Part shown: one piece after another, positions 1 through 11,171 of the stretch
Layout: each line of letters begins with the position of its first letter
Position numbering within the stretch: the stretch's first letter is position 1
NCBI GenBank assembly: GCA_021234155.1
Contig: JAJEKV010000113.1
Location: 1,488,001 to 1,552,000, forward strand
Direction of reading: 5' to 3'
DNA length: 64,000 nt
Origin: Isoetes taiwanensis
Taxonomy: Eukaryota > Streptophyta > Lycopodiopsida > Isoetales > Isoetaceae
Made by a program: the position numbers and the translations under genes
The notes under the pieces: model-generated
What the model saw: only the letters and a program-made list of their open reading frames with translations
The model's database searches: none
Told to the model about the DNA's origin: nothing

Positions 1-324
1 ACGGTGGTGGAGAGGGTAGTGGCGGTGGGGTTGACCCTCATGTGGGGGAACTATCTGATTTATCGATTACATCCCCTCGGTGTGAGTGCTCGACTCTGGT
101 TTACCTTGAAGATCCCCCTTTGGTTTTGGTGGTGGACCTCCCGGCAGATATGCTTCTCGCCGAGTTCATGATAGCGATTGCCAATGGGCTCGGAGGGCAT
201 GTTGCTTCACTCCATAGCTCGGGGGAGCCGAAGATTTGCGCTCTTGCCGCCCAGATAGTCCCCCGGCTCCCTCCTCGCAGCCATCGTTAGGAGTGGCGAT
301 TGGTACTTTCGGTTTCCCCTTAGA

Positions 325-876
325 TTGTTGAATGGCGCCGAGATCCGAAGAATGTTTCCCCGCCAGTTCTTCTTTGCAGTTCGCCCCCAAGCACGCACCG
401 CCCCGGCCGGGACTCCACGGGAGACTAGGCACGAGGTTCTTCGGGAGGCGACAGGGGCCTCGCCCCACCCTATGCCGGTACAGAAGCCGTCTCCGGAGAG
501 GACCCAGACGGTAGCGGGGCCTGTGATGGGTAGGTCATCCTGGCCTATCGCGAGTAACGTGCCCTCGGCCGCCCCCGTGGAGCAAGGCAGCTCGGACCCA
601 ACGATGTCTCCACAGATGGTGGCCGTGGCTGCCCACATTCAGCCACCGCAGGAGCGCAGCAGAGGGCAAATGGATCCGGGGCGGCCGGGCGGCGGGTTCA
701 CTCCTGGACTCGACGCCGGCATCGATCCGGCCGCCCTTCGGGAGGGGATGGAATTGGACAAGGTGGCGCCGCAAGCGCCTTGGGCCGACATGAGGCGGTC
801 CGATGCATCGGTCTCCCCGGCGGACAACCCGCCCTGGGTTCCTATGATTCAGATCTGGGGCTTTTTTCGCCGGTGA
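325..876 (+). pseudogene. LINE ORF1-like C-terminal tail
   Basis: This open frame of 183 codons is rich in Pro, Gly, Ala and Arg and ends about 50 bases before the endonuclease start of ORF2. That is the place expected for the C-terminal part of a LINE ORF1 (a nucleic-acid-binding, gag-like protein). No zinc knuckle is visible in the window, and the conserved N-terminal part would lie upstream of base 1. Another open frame at 42-290 may be an earlier piece of the same product in a different frame. The assignment rests on position and composition, not on a recognised domain. Confidence 0.45.
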
Positions 877-928
877 GACGGGGGCGGAAAAAGAAGCAGC
901 GTAAGAATCCGTCCTCTCAGTAATAGCT

Positions 929-3900
929 ATGGACAAGAAGATCCTGAGTTGGAATGTTCGAGGTGTGCGTTCGTCGCCTAGTAAGAGAGCGAGAGTGGCG
1001 CTGGCTGTCCGCAAGATGGACCCTGACATCTTGTGCCTTCAGGAACATAAGTGTCACAGGGGGGATACCCGGCATTGCTGGACATGTTAGCCACAATATG
1101 TCGCCGGCATTGCCACCTCGGGGGCTTCTAAAGGTGGGACTACATTGCGTGGAAGATGCATGTGCGGTGACGCTTCACCCCGGGCCGATCGGGCCGGGGC
1201 GTGGGTCATTGTCAAGTGGCGAGAGGGTCTGCATGAGTGGGGGATTGTAAATGTCTATGCCCACAATACGGCGCGGCAGAGGGGGGCGTTGTGGGCATCC
1301 CTGAAGCACAAGCTTGCATCCCTGGGAGCTGGTGTGGCTTGGCTGTTGTTGGGTGATTTCAATATGGTGGAGACTCCTCAGGATAGGTGTGGTAGAGTGG
1401 CGGACGTGGTACAAGGTTTTGAGCGGGCGGAATGGGTTAAGCTGCTGGACTCCGGGCAGTTGGCGGAGTTGCCGGGCGACTCCACGTTTACTTGGTGTAA
1501 TCAGTGGACTGGGGCGGGACGGGCGTATGCTCGGCATGACAGATGTTATGCTAACACCCTCGTAGCGGACCGGGCGCCTTTGCTCAAGCGGAAGAACATT
1601 TTGTCCACCGCGGTCTCCGATCATTTTCCTCAGCTAATTTCCCAGGGCTCGAGTGCAGTCAGGCCGACGCGCACGGTCTTCAAGCTGAACACTGCGTACC
1701 TCAAGGATGCTGATTTCTCGTGGGGTTGCCAGCAGATTTGGTTCCGCACCTTTCGGGATAACTTTGGCATGTCGGGGATGGTGAAGGCCCTGGCTGAGGT
1801 CAAGGCTTTTGCCAAGTCATGGGGAAGTCGGAGGATACGCCAGGAGCGGGAGGAGTTAGAGGCATGGTATCGCGAATTGGAAGCCCTCAGGTCCCAGCCG
1901 TCTGATGGGGTGCGGGAGAAGGAGTTACTGCGCTACATTGCAGCGGACGAATCCAAGAAGGTAGCGCAGGCGAGGGTGAAGGCAGGACTCACTTGGCTAC
2001 GGGAAGGGGACACCAATTCCCGAATGTTCTTCAGGGCTGCACGTCAGAAGAAGTACGCGGCCTCTATGTCGTCCTTGGAATTGCCTGATGGCCGCATTCT
2101 CCATTCGCCGAACGATATTAAACAGGCTACTTTCTGTCATTTCTCTCAGTTCTTTCAGGAGAAGAGATATCCCTTCTCTGAAGTGATGGAGGAGATTGTG
2201 CTCAGCAAGGTATCTTGTAAGGTGCCGGCGGATAGAAGGCAGGTATTACAGCGTCCGTTTACAAGGCAGGAGCTCGAGGAGGCTTGCCGCGCCCTGGCTC
2301 CTCATAAGTGCCCGGGACTGGATGGGATTCCGGTGGAGTTCTTTCAGGAATATTGGGATTGGGTGGGGGAGTCAGTGCTGCAGACTTATCAAGATCTTCT
2401 CCAGGCTGAGGCGTTGGATTATAGACTCAACACTGGCTGCATCTCCTTGATACCGAAGGTGAAGGAGCCCTCCGCCATCTCGGATTGGCGTCCGATCACG
2501 CTTCTTTCGGCGGTATATAAGATTATCGCAAAGGCCCTATCACTTAGGTTGCAGGTGGTCTTGAAGGAGGCGATTTGCCCCCATGCGATGCAGCTTCATT
2601 CCAGCGCATATTCTCAACAATGTCATGGGCGGCATTTGAGGGCATTCATCGGGCACGAAAACAAAGTCACGGATAGTGTACTTGAAGCTGGATTTTGCAA
2701 AGGCCTATGACAGTGTTCGTGGGACTTTTGGAGGGATGATGCTCGCCTTTGGGTGTGGGGAGAGCTTTTATGAAGTGACTCTCGAGCTCTTAACATCGGC
2801 TAGAGGGCCATCGTCCTTTGTCATGGTGAGTCGTCACGGTCTTTCGTGGTCGGACGCGAGTTCGCCAGGGGATGCCACCGGCGCCCTTCCTATTCACCAT
2901 TGTGGCGAGGGCCCCGTCGCAGATTCACGATTTCGGCCGCGCGTAGGCGGGTATTGTGGAGGGATTGAGGATGGCGACGGTCAGTCTGGCAGATTGGGAG
3001 TCAAGATGCCGATGACTCTTTCCTTTCCTACAGCGGATGAAAGGAATTTGTTTGAACACCTAAAGAGTTACTGGATGCATTCTCCCTCCTCGAGCCTTGT
3101 CTTATGAATTGGTCGGCGTGCGCTATGGCGGGGCAGATCATCCCCGTGGTCGTATCCCATTTCCTTTACGACGCTTGACCAGCAGGCACATGTTCTAAGC
3201 TTTTGGGGATCCCCGCTTTGGCATCGACATCTCGGCGGCAGGCATTTGGGAGGACATTCTCGTGGGGTCACGGCGGCACCTTAACCGGGTGGAAGGGGGA
3301 AGCTTTCCATGGCTGGTAGGGTCACGGTGGCGAAGTCCGTTTTGTGCTCCACGCATATTTATATGGCATCCATTGTCCTGGCACCGGAGAGCAAGGTTCG
3401 GGAAATTTCCTCTATGGTCCGTAACTTTGTGTGGGGTGGTAATGAGGAGGGGGCGGTTGTCAAGGTGGCCTGGTGGAAATGTGTGCGCCCCAAAGTCGCC
3501 GGGGACTTCGGCTTCTTGACCTCTCGCCCATGGCAAGATCCTATTGTCCAAGTTCGGTGTTTGCAATCCCGGAGAATGCGCTTGATTCTCCGGGCATGGT
3601 CTTTATCAGACGGCCACTATCGCATTCCGATTGGTTCCGTAAAGTCGTAGCGCTCGTAAACCGTGGGCTTATTTCGCGGTATCGTGGCCATATGCTAACG
3701 CTTCTACCTTCCTGAAGGGGCTCTTGCGCGCATGGGAGCAGGTCCGCCCGCTATTTGCCATCGACGCCGCCGGTAGTATTCAGTTAGATGCATCGCCATG
3801 GTGGATCCCGCCGCCCGGTGTTGGCACACCTGGTCGGCTGCATCCGCTGGATCCGCCGGATCCAGCGCAGCATGGGCAATAAGCGATGGCTCGGCTGGGG

Positions 3901-4290
3901 GAGTGGTATATGGATGGCCGCCTTTGCACCCCGCGCCTTTTTCGCCACAAGTTCCGGCGTGAACGGGACTGTGCTATTTGGGCACGGGTGGCTAATGTGC
4001 TCCAGCTGAATCCCCCGCAGGCGTCCGGGCGGATGTGGAGTTGTCATCCAAAAGTTGACCCCTCGAATTTTGTGAAGTCATGCTATGAGCTTTTGGCTAT
4101 TCAGATGAGCTGCCTCCCTCGGATGGTCGGAGCCTCCGTGTGCCGAGATGATCGGGGCAACATCCGGAGGTGGTGTGGAATCCAATCTAAGCCCCAAGAT
4201 TTGGGTGCTTTGCTATGGCCGATAGTGCACCGGTCCCCGAGGGTAAATACATGGGTGCACGGATCAATCAGCGGATCGCTGGGATGATGT
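929..4290 (+). pseudogene. LINE ORF2: endonuclease and reverse transcriptase (frameshifted)
   Basis: ORF2 encodes the nicking endonuclease and reverse transcriptase that copy LINE RNA at the target site. The start at 929 gives an APE-type endonuclease beginning (MDKKILSWNVRG, then LCLQEHK). The frame breaks near 1070 and resumes in a long open stretch (1145-2710). This contains GDFN and SDHFP of the endonuclease, then the RT entry region (CPGLDGIPVEFF, LIPKV, WRPITLLSAVYKIIAK). After another shift it continues with LDFAKAYDSV at about 2690. The active-site FADD box expected near 3000 is not readable. The plant-LINE C-terminal block (NFVWGGN, WWKCVRPK) returns at 3309-3600 in a further frame. 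At least three frame changes make this copy non-functional as written. Confidence 0.85.
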
Positions 4291-4785
4291 CCTATGTGTG
4301 GTGCTGTCAAGGAGACCCCTCGAGCATTGCATGTTTCTTCTCAAGGCAGATATCCAACCGCATGGCAATGGGTCCAACCTCTTTCACACCTCGCTCCAGA
4401 GTCAATGAGTTCTGCTTGGGAGTGTATCCTCCTGGTGGTCTCAAATTGAGAGTCTAGCCTTCCATTTGTGTAAAGGCGTGGTTAGTGTGGCTCATTTGGG
4501 CGTCGGCACATGAAGGTTTTCGTGAATGAGGAGGTGCGACCTCGGTGTTGATCCCGTTAAAGGTACAAATTATATCTCTCAGACTGGCGTCTCCTCGGAG
4601 CAGCTTTTAAGGCAAATGGTTTGGGAAAGGACCCTTTTCATTGTAGACAGCATTGGTAGATTTATCCCGTGAGTCGTAGGTAGCTATATGTGATGTGTGG
4701 GTGCTCGCTCATGGTTGGGCAGGGGTACCCTAGTATCGCTCCTCTTGTACTTTCTCTATATTAATATTATTTAGTTTCATCCTTC

Positions 4786-4799
4786 AAAAAAAAAAAAAA
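4786..4799 (+). other. Poly(A) tail of the LINE
   Basis: A run of 14 A follows the LINE 3' UTR directly. Such tails come from reverse transcription of polyadenylated RNA and mark the 3' junction of the insertion. Confidence 0.85.
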
Positions 4800-4859
4800 C
4801 AAAGTACAAAACTCCAAGGTCGCATTCTAGCAAAATCAAAAGAAAGCAAGGCAACATAC

Positions 4860-4957
4860 CTTGAGGCCACTGTGCAATAATACTTTCTTTCAGCGTAGAA
4901 ATGGTAGTGGCAGGAGCATATTTGTAAGGTCCAATATCCATGCCATTTAAACTTCAA
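4860..4957 (-). pseudogene. MUB: Exon of a membrane-anchored ubiquitin-fold (MUB) protein
   Basis: MUB proteins are small ubiquitin-fold proteins anchored to the plasma membrane by a C-terminal lipid; plant members bind certain E2 ubiquitin-conjugating enzymes. On the minus strand this exon reads NGMDIGPYKYAPATT, then STLKESIIAQWPQ. It matches the first third of plant MUBs (consensus GSDIGP, LKE, WP). It ends in a consensus donor (CAAG/GTATGT), after which the MUB intron is expected. The preceding Leu-Lys-Phe, also typical of MUBs, is present but one frame off, so the start of the exon is either shifted at the acceptor or broken. Downstream exons would lie to the left, where the LINE now sits 60 bases away. 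No lipidation exon is seen in the window. It is most likely a gene fragment. Confidence 0.62.
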
Positions 4958-5057
4958 CTGCCCTTCCCTAAATTTTTGCAAACATGAAACAAACTGCAAC
5001 ATGAATAACATTTATGCCTATAAATGAAACGAACAGAACGGTAAATTTTTATAATAC

Positions 5058-5128
5058 TTGAACATCCTTTTCCGGGCCTTCAAACAAAGCTGGATCTGCT
5101 GACAGGTCATAAAATAGTGCTTCCTTGC
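5058..5128 (-). other. Possible internal exon, unknown protein
   Basis: On the minus strand an acceptor-like TATAG precedes a 71-base stretch that reads GKEALFYDLSADPALF, then EGPEKDVQ, and ends at a donor-like CAA/GTATTA. The composition looks coding but I do not recognise the family. It sits 100 bases upstream of the MUB exon on the same strand. It could belong to the same transcript or be an unrelated scrap, and it is short enough to be chance. Confidence 0.28.
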
Positions 5129-5431
5129 CTATATAAAAAGCAAAGTTTGTCTCTTACATGGTATTAAAAATTTTATCTATGTTTATGCGGGAGAGAGTGA
5201 AATCAATAAGTGATACTAGTAGGCCAAATGATTTGACGTTAATATGTTTGCCAAGTAATGTGTAGGAAAGAATTTCGTCTTGCTTTCTCAAAAGTAGCAC
5301 ATTTCCCCTGTATAATAACACCAGTTCACTGATGTGTAAGAAGGTGCTTTGATGCTTAGAGCCAATGACATTTTGTTCACAAATCTTGCTATCCTGTTTC
5401 TAATGAACAGAATTGAGGGCGACTTAATATC

Positions 5432-5473
5432 CTCTCTCCCTCCCTCCCTCCCTCCCTCCCTCCCTCCCTCCCC
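5432..5473. repeat. (TCCC)n microsatellite
   Basis: About nine to ten perfect TCCC units on the + strand (GGGA on the minus strand) form a simple-sequence repeat in otherwise AT-rich DNA. No coding role is evident. Confidence 0.9.
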
Positions 5474-8400
5474 TCATATTACCTAGATCCAAATCAATAA
5501 GCATAACATTGATTTGATGCTTGATGCTCTTTGAGATGCCTTCATTGATGTGTTTCTTTTCTTTTCCTTGCTTGATCGTCTAGGGATAGATATGTTGTCT
5601 TAAGTTGCATTGACACCTAGGAGATTATAAGATGCATCGCCCTTACTTGATGCTCTAGAAATAGCTCATCTTAAAGTTGTAGATGTGGTGAAATGCATCT
5701 CCATTGATATAACTATAAACAAAACATTTACAACGTTTAAACTTGAGTTCATGTGCGTGCAACATGTGCACAATATTTGATATTAAATATTCTTTCATAA
5801 ACCTTGAACGGATGCCTTGCACATTAACCTATAGGTATACTTGACTCCTATAGGTATTTATTAACCTATAGGTATTATAAATGGCTTGAATGCAGTATTG
5901 CACTGCGATGGATGGCTTGGTTAAATAAGAAGTTGCATTACTGAAGATTTACTAATGATGATCTGGAATATTGTCGTAGTTGCAACATCTATATGTGATA
6001 CGTATTGCTTCTCCTACATAATGCATGTTAATGATGCAACATTGAAGCTATAATTTTGTGCAATACCTTAAAACAACACTTTATGCTGCAGTATATTTAG
6101 GCAATGCTTTTGGGGCCAACGCTATATTTTATCTCCCAGTAGATTGAAGAAGAAGCACACTATGCATTTGAGGAGTTGTTCCGGGTTTTCTTTTATCTTC
6201 TTTAAGCCTGCTATTTTGTTTTTTTCCGTATTCACGATTGTGAATTTATATATGGTACATGCCGATTGGGACTAGAGTTCATCACCTTGTGCCAACCATT
6301 TGTGTTACATGTGTTTAATGGGGGCTATTCCAACAATGGGCATTGGCCTTTAACAATTGTCTTGGATCTAGGTCGGCACTACATTGTCAATACCTTGGGC
6401 ACAATCATAATAGCCAAATTTGTAGAAAACTTTAAGTTAGCAAGGTCGGAATTCTAATGCACATCATTACCCATGGGTATGTTGCTCAAGTGTTGGTGAT
6501 GTACTGCTACAATATTGCAATGCCTTGCTATTCGTTGCAAGTCTTTTCCTATTGTTTACATTTGCACCACAAATTGCGGACCCCAAACATAGGGCGCAGA
6601 TACCTATTCTATATATGCAAAATGCATGGATAACCTCCTTACATATGCAAAATAATGGCAAGATTGTAGGCATGCGTTGCGAATGACTGAAGGAGATTTT
6701 CAAGTGAAACAAAAAAAAGAGATGATCTTTTTCCATGTTGGTTTTCAAGTCCAAAGCTTGAACATGTAGCTCAAAAATACACCTCTTTACAATCTGATAT
6801 GACCTCAAGACAGTAAATAGTTTTATAATGCCATAGGCATTAACGGATTGTCTACATTCATTGAAGCAAACATAGATCCCTTCGTACCTGTTTTGCATGT
6901 TGTTTAAATTTGTTCAACCGCAATAACGCATCCTTGATACAACGATATCGACCAAATTCTCGTTCAAGTGGCGGCTTACAAATCCAACTTCCAAGAATCA
7001 CGGATAGGATAAAGCACGGTTCAAGCATTTTTCAAGGATTTGTACGCGCTTCAAGATTGTTTTGTGATTATACAAAATTTGAGATTTACCTTGGGAAACT
7101 TTCAAGAGTAGTTTTGAAAATATTATATCTTATTTGAGCTAGTAAGTAAACTCATAGCTTCACCAAGAGGGAACCCCTCGATAAAATCACAAACTCGTCC
7201 CATACTTTGTCTAAAATGGTCCTCCGTCCATTAGTCTTTCTAACATTTCAAATACATGGCATGCTATGATAGTTTCAGAAATAAAAAAGTCCTGCTAGAA
7301 AAATTCATTTAACTGTGGGCATCATTGGCTTAATCGGTGAAGGTGATTCCAAACATTTTTGTGCAATAAAGACATGGAGGTCCTTCAGCCGAGTAGCGTC
7401 TCGCCATTCAATTAAAGCCATACATATTAACCCAACTACGCTCCAACATGCGATGAGAGAAGCGCATCCTAAGTTGGCCCTAGTAAGCGAGATGCTATGA
7501 ATCATTCGCGAAGACATCCATGCATTACATGAATGCGGACAAAGGATTATTTTCACGGCACTAAGGATAGGGGCGCATTCTACATACATTTATGTCATGA
7601 TACATGATTAGGTTAGAATGCAGCTTCAAAGAATCCGTGGAGAGGCTAGAATGCTTCAATGCTTTATCGTTTACAATAAGATTGGGGCCCTAATGTCTGA
7701 TAATGCGTTAAGCCATCAACTTGACAACTCTTCCTGAAGCTCCATAATTTCGAACATAGATGTGTTCGTCAGTTTCTAAAGGTGCGCTAAAAATGGAGAG
7801 CTCTAAAAAGAGAACCAGAAGTGCTCTGGCTTAATTCAAAGACTTACCTTGATCAAGTTCATCTAGCTCCAAGCACGATTTGTCAAATCCATAGACCCAA
7901 AATCAGAACCCATTTACAAAAGCTGTTTTAGTCAATAACATGATGGTCAGAAAACGTTGCAGTAGTAATAAAGATACAAAAGGTATTGCACATACTTCCA
8001 AAACATGTGATACAAAACATGGACCCAACCGAGATGTGTTTTGCAAAACATGGACCCAACCGAGATGGATGATAGTTACTCATGAAGAACGCGAATGACA
8101 GAAATGAAGGTTTACAACCCTTGATCGACCCCTTCCAACCTCTTTTTTCTTCTGTTCTTAATCGGCCCAAACCCTTGTGTGTCCCTTAAACTGTAGAAAT
8201 ATGGTTCCACTTTTCACAATGCCAAACGATGCATGCCATCCATAGCACAATAATTAATCACCGACAGAGTCTTCCCAAATACGTCCAGAGAGGCAGATTC
8301 CCGGATTTTCTTTCTCTGGAGCCCAGATCCAAAGACTCATTCTGCAGGTCCCGACAAAAGATTGAACGCCGAACAAAGATTCTTAGCTGTATACTTGTGC

Positions 8401-9232
8401 ACGGCCGCTAAAGTGCCAAGCACTAGGGCAGAACACATCGGGATGTTTGGATCGAGAGCTTTCTTATGCTGAACAAAGATCAGCGGCACCGGAGAGCAAG
8501 ACTGTTTGTGTAGCAGGCTGATAATGGGGCTGGATGACCGAGCATTTACAGGCAGCAGCCAGTTTTTAGCAGTCATTAGCATATGCTAGGTATATGCCAG
8601 CATATACTTGAATATGTCCACATACCCACATAAACGAGGGTTTTCGTTATTGCATATCGTTATTGAAGGCATCGCCAACATCAATATTAATAAGACATGT
8701 CTACTAGGTTTAATTAGACCTTCCACAATAGTGCTCCATTTGGATATGCATTGTTATATAGTTTTTTTTATAGTCTATGGCTATTTTATATCTAATATAT
8801 GGAATCTTATATGCACATTATATCTGAATAGATCCACCAACATCAATGGATCCACTTACATCAGGCATTTGTATGATTCTCCAGCTTTAGATATGAACAA
8901 GATGTTTTTGTGGATATGTGTGTTTAAACAACAAGGAAGGAAGAGACAAAATGCAAAGATAATTCATTGTACAACTTTAATCTTTTAGATCTTAATGGTC
9001 AATAAAAAAATCAAGCTGAATTTTACTTCACCTTTGAAGCTTCAACCTCCAAAAGATACTTCATGAGAATTTTTTTTGTTAAGGAACAAATATCTGTAGG
9101 ACGTCTTAATATGTTGAAAGCATAAGCAGAGCCTTCGAGCTCAAATGCAGTCTTCCCATCTGTCTGCATATCAAATGGATGTCAAAGCATGAAATTGCTT
9201 GGTTTATGAGATCCTGTGCATACCTATAATCT
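5474..9232. other. AT-rich intergenic or intronic DNA, no gene recognised
   Basis: The open frames here are short and lack recognisable domains, codon bias or paired splice sites. A slightly GC-richer patch at about 8230-8590 has an open minus-strand frame of 81 codons that I cannot assign. The only structure noted is a 24-base direct repeat near 8013-8067. Confidence 0.6.
8013..8067. repeat. Short tandem duplication, period 31
   Basis: The 24-base stretch beginning CAAAACATGGACCCAACCG occurs at 8013-8036 and again at 8044-8067, separated by 7 bases. This is a simple local duplication. Confidence 0.85.
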
Positions 9233-10079
9233 TTGAAGCTCCCTCTGTATGTCAATCGGTTCCACTTCGTTATTAACAAAAAATCTCCCATTTTTCGTCG
9301 AATCACCAAGAACATTGACGTACTTCCAGTCAACCAATCTGTGGGAGCAACACAAAATGGTAGGATGTGTTTTGCCTCTTCCCAGATGTCTAGGTCCCGT
9401 GCCATGCTATGTATTGTCAAACATGCGATATTTCCAGGTGCTGGTTTATCATGGAACACTTGTAGAAAAGCTTGTTAACTGCAGATTCATCCATTCCAAC
9501 ATTAACAAATAGAATATTGTTAGTTCATCACTTCAGGACAAATTTACTATATGATATACCAAACACAGATGGCACCTAACCTGTAAGCAATGTTCCAGAG
9601 TTTTAGGTAATCATCAACAAAGAGGTGACAAAAAGCAGGGTTTCCATCACGCCCTGCACGACTTGTTTCCTGTGTTCAAGAAGTCTGAAATGAGAGAACA
9701 ACCTTGCTACAAGTAAGAAGCAAGCACACTACCACTACAGTTATTCTATTTCAAGTAAGCTTCCATTTAGAGCTAAAGCATCAATTAAGCACAGAGTCAC
9801 ATTTATTATCTTGCATGGTGACTCAGATATTGACTCAAAGATGCAAAGTTGTTTCCTTATCTAACTACAAGGGCATTTACTTGAACATAATGTTCAAGAC
9901 TTTCTGATAAGCTGTACTGTATAATCTGTTCAAAGCACAACTTGTAGAAATTTAGGACAACTCTTCCAACTACTACATGCGAGAGATATAACTTATTTCC
10001 CCCATGAACATCACTCTTATCAAGACCCATACCAAAAGCAACAGATAAAACCCATACCAAAAGCAACAGTTGCAACAAC
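9233..10079 (-). pseudogene. RECQL5: RecQ-family DNA helicase remnant (plant RecQ5 / RECQL4 type), four exons
   Basis: RecQ helicases unwind DNA 3' to 5' during recombination and fork repair. Four minus-strand exons follow in order. Exon 10003-10079 carries VVATVAFGMG then LDKSDV (helicase motif V). Exon 9881-9925 encodes IIQYSLSESLEHYVQ. Exon 9581-9669 encodes ETSRAGRDGNPAFCHLF (motif VI) then VDDYLKLWNIAY. The region 9233-9512 carries traces such as GMDESAVNKLF and SMARDLDI. The CHLF and YLKL context fits the RECQL4-like plant class better than BLM or WRN types. Splice sites CAA/GTAAAT, ACACAG/GAA and AG/GTTAGG are clear. A 25-base tandem duplication shifts the frame inside the first exon, and the last exon joins through an in-frame stop. 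The N-terminal helicase motifs (Walker A, DEAH) are absent nearby. It is therefore a partial, broken copy. Confidence 0.78.
10025..10069. repeat. 25-bp tandem duplication inside a RecQ exon
   Basis: ACCCATACCAAAAGCAACAG occurs at 10025-10044 and again at 10050-10069, a period of 25. Because 25 is not a multiple of three, it shifts the helicase reading frame between GMG and LDKSDV. Confidence 0.9.
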
Positions 10080-10399
10080 CTGCACAAATGTTGCTCAACT
10101 TGAGCTTCAGGCTGGAGAACTAAATCTAAAACTCATATTGAGACAATGGGCTTTGCATTACCACTCGAATCTTATTGGCACAAAATAAATCTTGGACCAA
10201 TTTCCGCTGCTTGGATGTTTTCGTGCTATGATAACTCCCCACTATAATAACTCTGCAAATGTCGATGAGACCAAACAGATTCTTCGGTCAAAAAGAATCT
10301 TCCACAATAAACAAACCTACCTACATGTGCATCTCACTCATCTGCACTTTCCAAAAAAACGCATTATCTCCCTGTGCACACTGCATTCTTCACTTGTGC

Positions 10400-10835
10400 A
10401 TTCTTCACTTGCTACCTCGACATTGAGCATTCTACATGCCTCCGTCGGCCACAATGCATGCGATGCAATTATGTAAGGAGATAGAAGTAGTGTCGGGTTT
10501 TCTAAGTTCCCACTATATGCGTAATGAAAATAATGGCTATCTAGGAAATTACATCTCTCTGATGCATCTTTCCGCCTACATCTTTGCAATTGTTATATAT
10601 GGAAATCAATGTGTTTCTAACATTAACTTCTTTTTCTAGCCTAACTTCAATACTATTGGCATGAATAAGCCTACACTCTGTTATGAACTCAAAACTGGAG
10701 CAAACACTCAGCACGGCCACAACAGTGACGCTGTTTGACTGCACATTTTGCAATTGCATTTCTTGGAAAATGTTGATTGCATGTTGGCAATGTCCATGCT
10801 TAACATATGCTCCAACCATTGAAGTCCATGATAAT
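10400..10835 (-). pseudogene. PPR (pentatricopeptide repeat) protein fragment
   Basis: PPR proteins are organellar RNA-binding proteins involved in editing, splicing or stability. The minus strand reads SWTSMVGAYVKHGHC, then AINIFQEMQL, VTVVAVLSVCSS, LIHANSIEV, NVRNTLISIYNNCKD and MHQRDVIS. These are the helix-turn-helix blocks and the RDVISW signature of the PLS subfamily. About two and a half repeats remain open (10541-10819). Before them the frame is closed by a stop, and after RDVIS it meets several stops. No start, N-terminal transit peptide or C-terminal E/DYW domain is present. The remnant lies next to the RecQ remnant on the same strand, but the two are unrelated genes. Confidence 0.8.
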
Positions 10836-10846
10836 CAGAATCTTCA

Positions 10847-11170
10847 ATGGCAGATGATTCCGAAGCTGCCCGGGTCGAAGCACAGAGAGTGATGGATATG
10901 GCTTTAGAAGCTGATGCCATAGAAGCAGCGAGGGAAGACGCACAAGCTCGGGGAAAGGAGTACATTTATCTGGGACGCGGCGAGTTTATTGATAATGGCA
11001 ATCCCCTTCTATTGCCATCTTATTATTATGATGAGAACACTGAAACCCTTATTTGGGATGATCTCCCTGAGTACTTCACCCTCCTACTCCAGCAGCGCGT
11101 CGAACTGGAAATGGCAGCCATGCCAGATCGCTACCTTGCAGAGATACATAGACGGCCGAAGTCCGTTTGA
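10847..11170 (+). CDS. Acidic hypothetical ORF directly upstream of the H3-like sequence
   Basis: This 107-codon open frame starts with MADDSEAARVEAQRV and has an acidic, Ala-rich helical N-terminal half. It continues with YYYDENTETLIWDDLPEYF and ends near RRPKSV. I do not recognise the family. It ends one base out of frame with, and immediately next to, the histone-H3-like frame that follows, so the two may once have formed a single product with an acidic N-terminal domain. There is no visible splice acceptor between them. It could equally be an independent fragment. The 5' end overlaps the PPR remnant on the other strand only marginally. Confidence 0.42.
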   Translation: MADDSEAARVEAQRVMDMALEADAIEAAREDAQARGKEYIYLGRGEFIDNGNPLLLPSYYYDENTETLIWDDLPEYFTLLLQQRVELEMAAMPDRYLAEIHRRPKSV

Positions 11171-11171
11171 G

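Larger units (their letters stand above)
1..4799 (+). mobile_element. Plant LINE retrotransposon, 3' portion, ending in poly(A)
   Basis: This is a non-LTR retrotransposon on the + strand whose 5' end lies outside the window. In order it shows an ORF1-like tail (to about 880), an endonuclease start at 929, endonuclease motifs GDFN and SDHF, a reverse-transcriptase domain (about 2240-2840), the C-terminal region typical of plant LINEs (NFVWGGN about 3420, zinc-finger-like region to about 4290), a short 3' UTR and a 14-A tail at 4786-4799. It is much richer in G+C than the DNA after 4800. ORF2 carries several frameshifts and the RT FADD box is not recognisable, so the copy looks dead. The tail abuts a minus-strand gene remnant, so it seems to have landed in or next to an intron of that gene. 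I could not confirm a target-site duplication because the left end is missing. Confidence 0.88.

Noticed and set aside
7305-7589. Minus-strand 94-codon ORF as a gene
   Set aside because: No domain, no splice context and an open frame also on the opposite strand.
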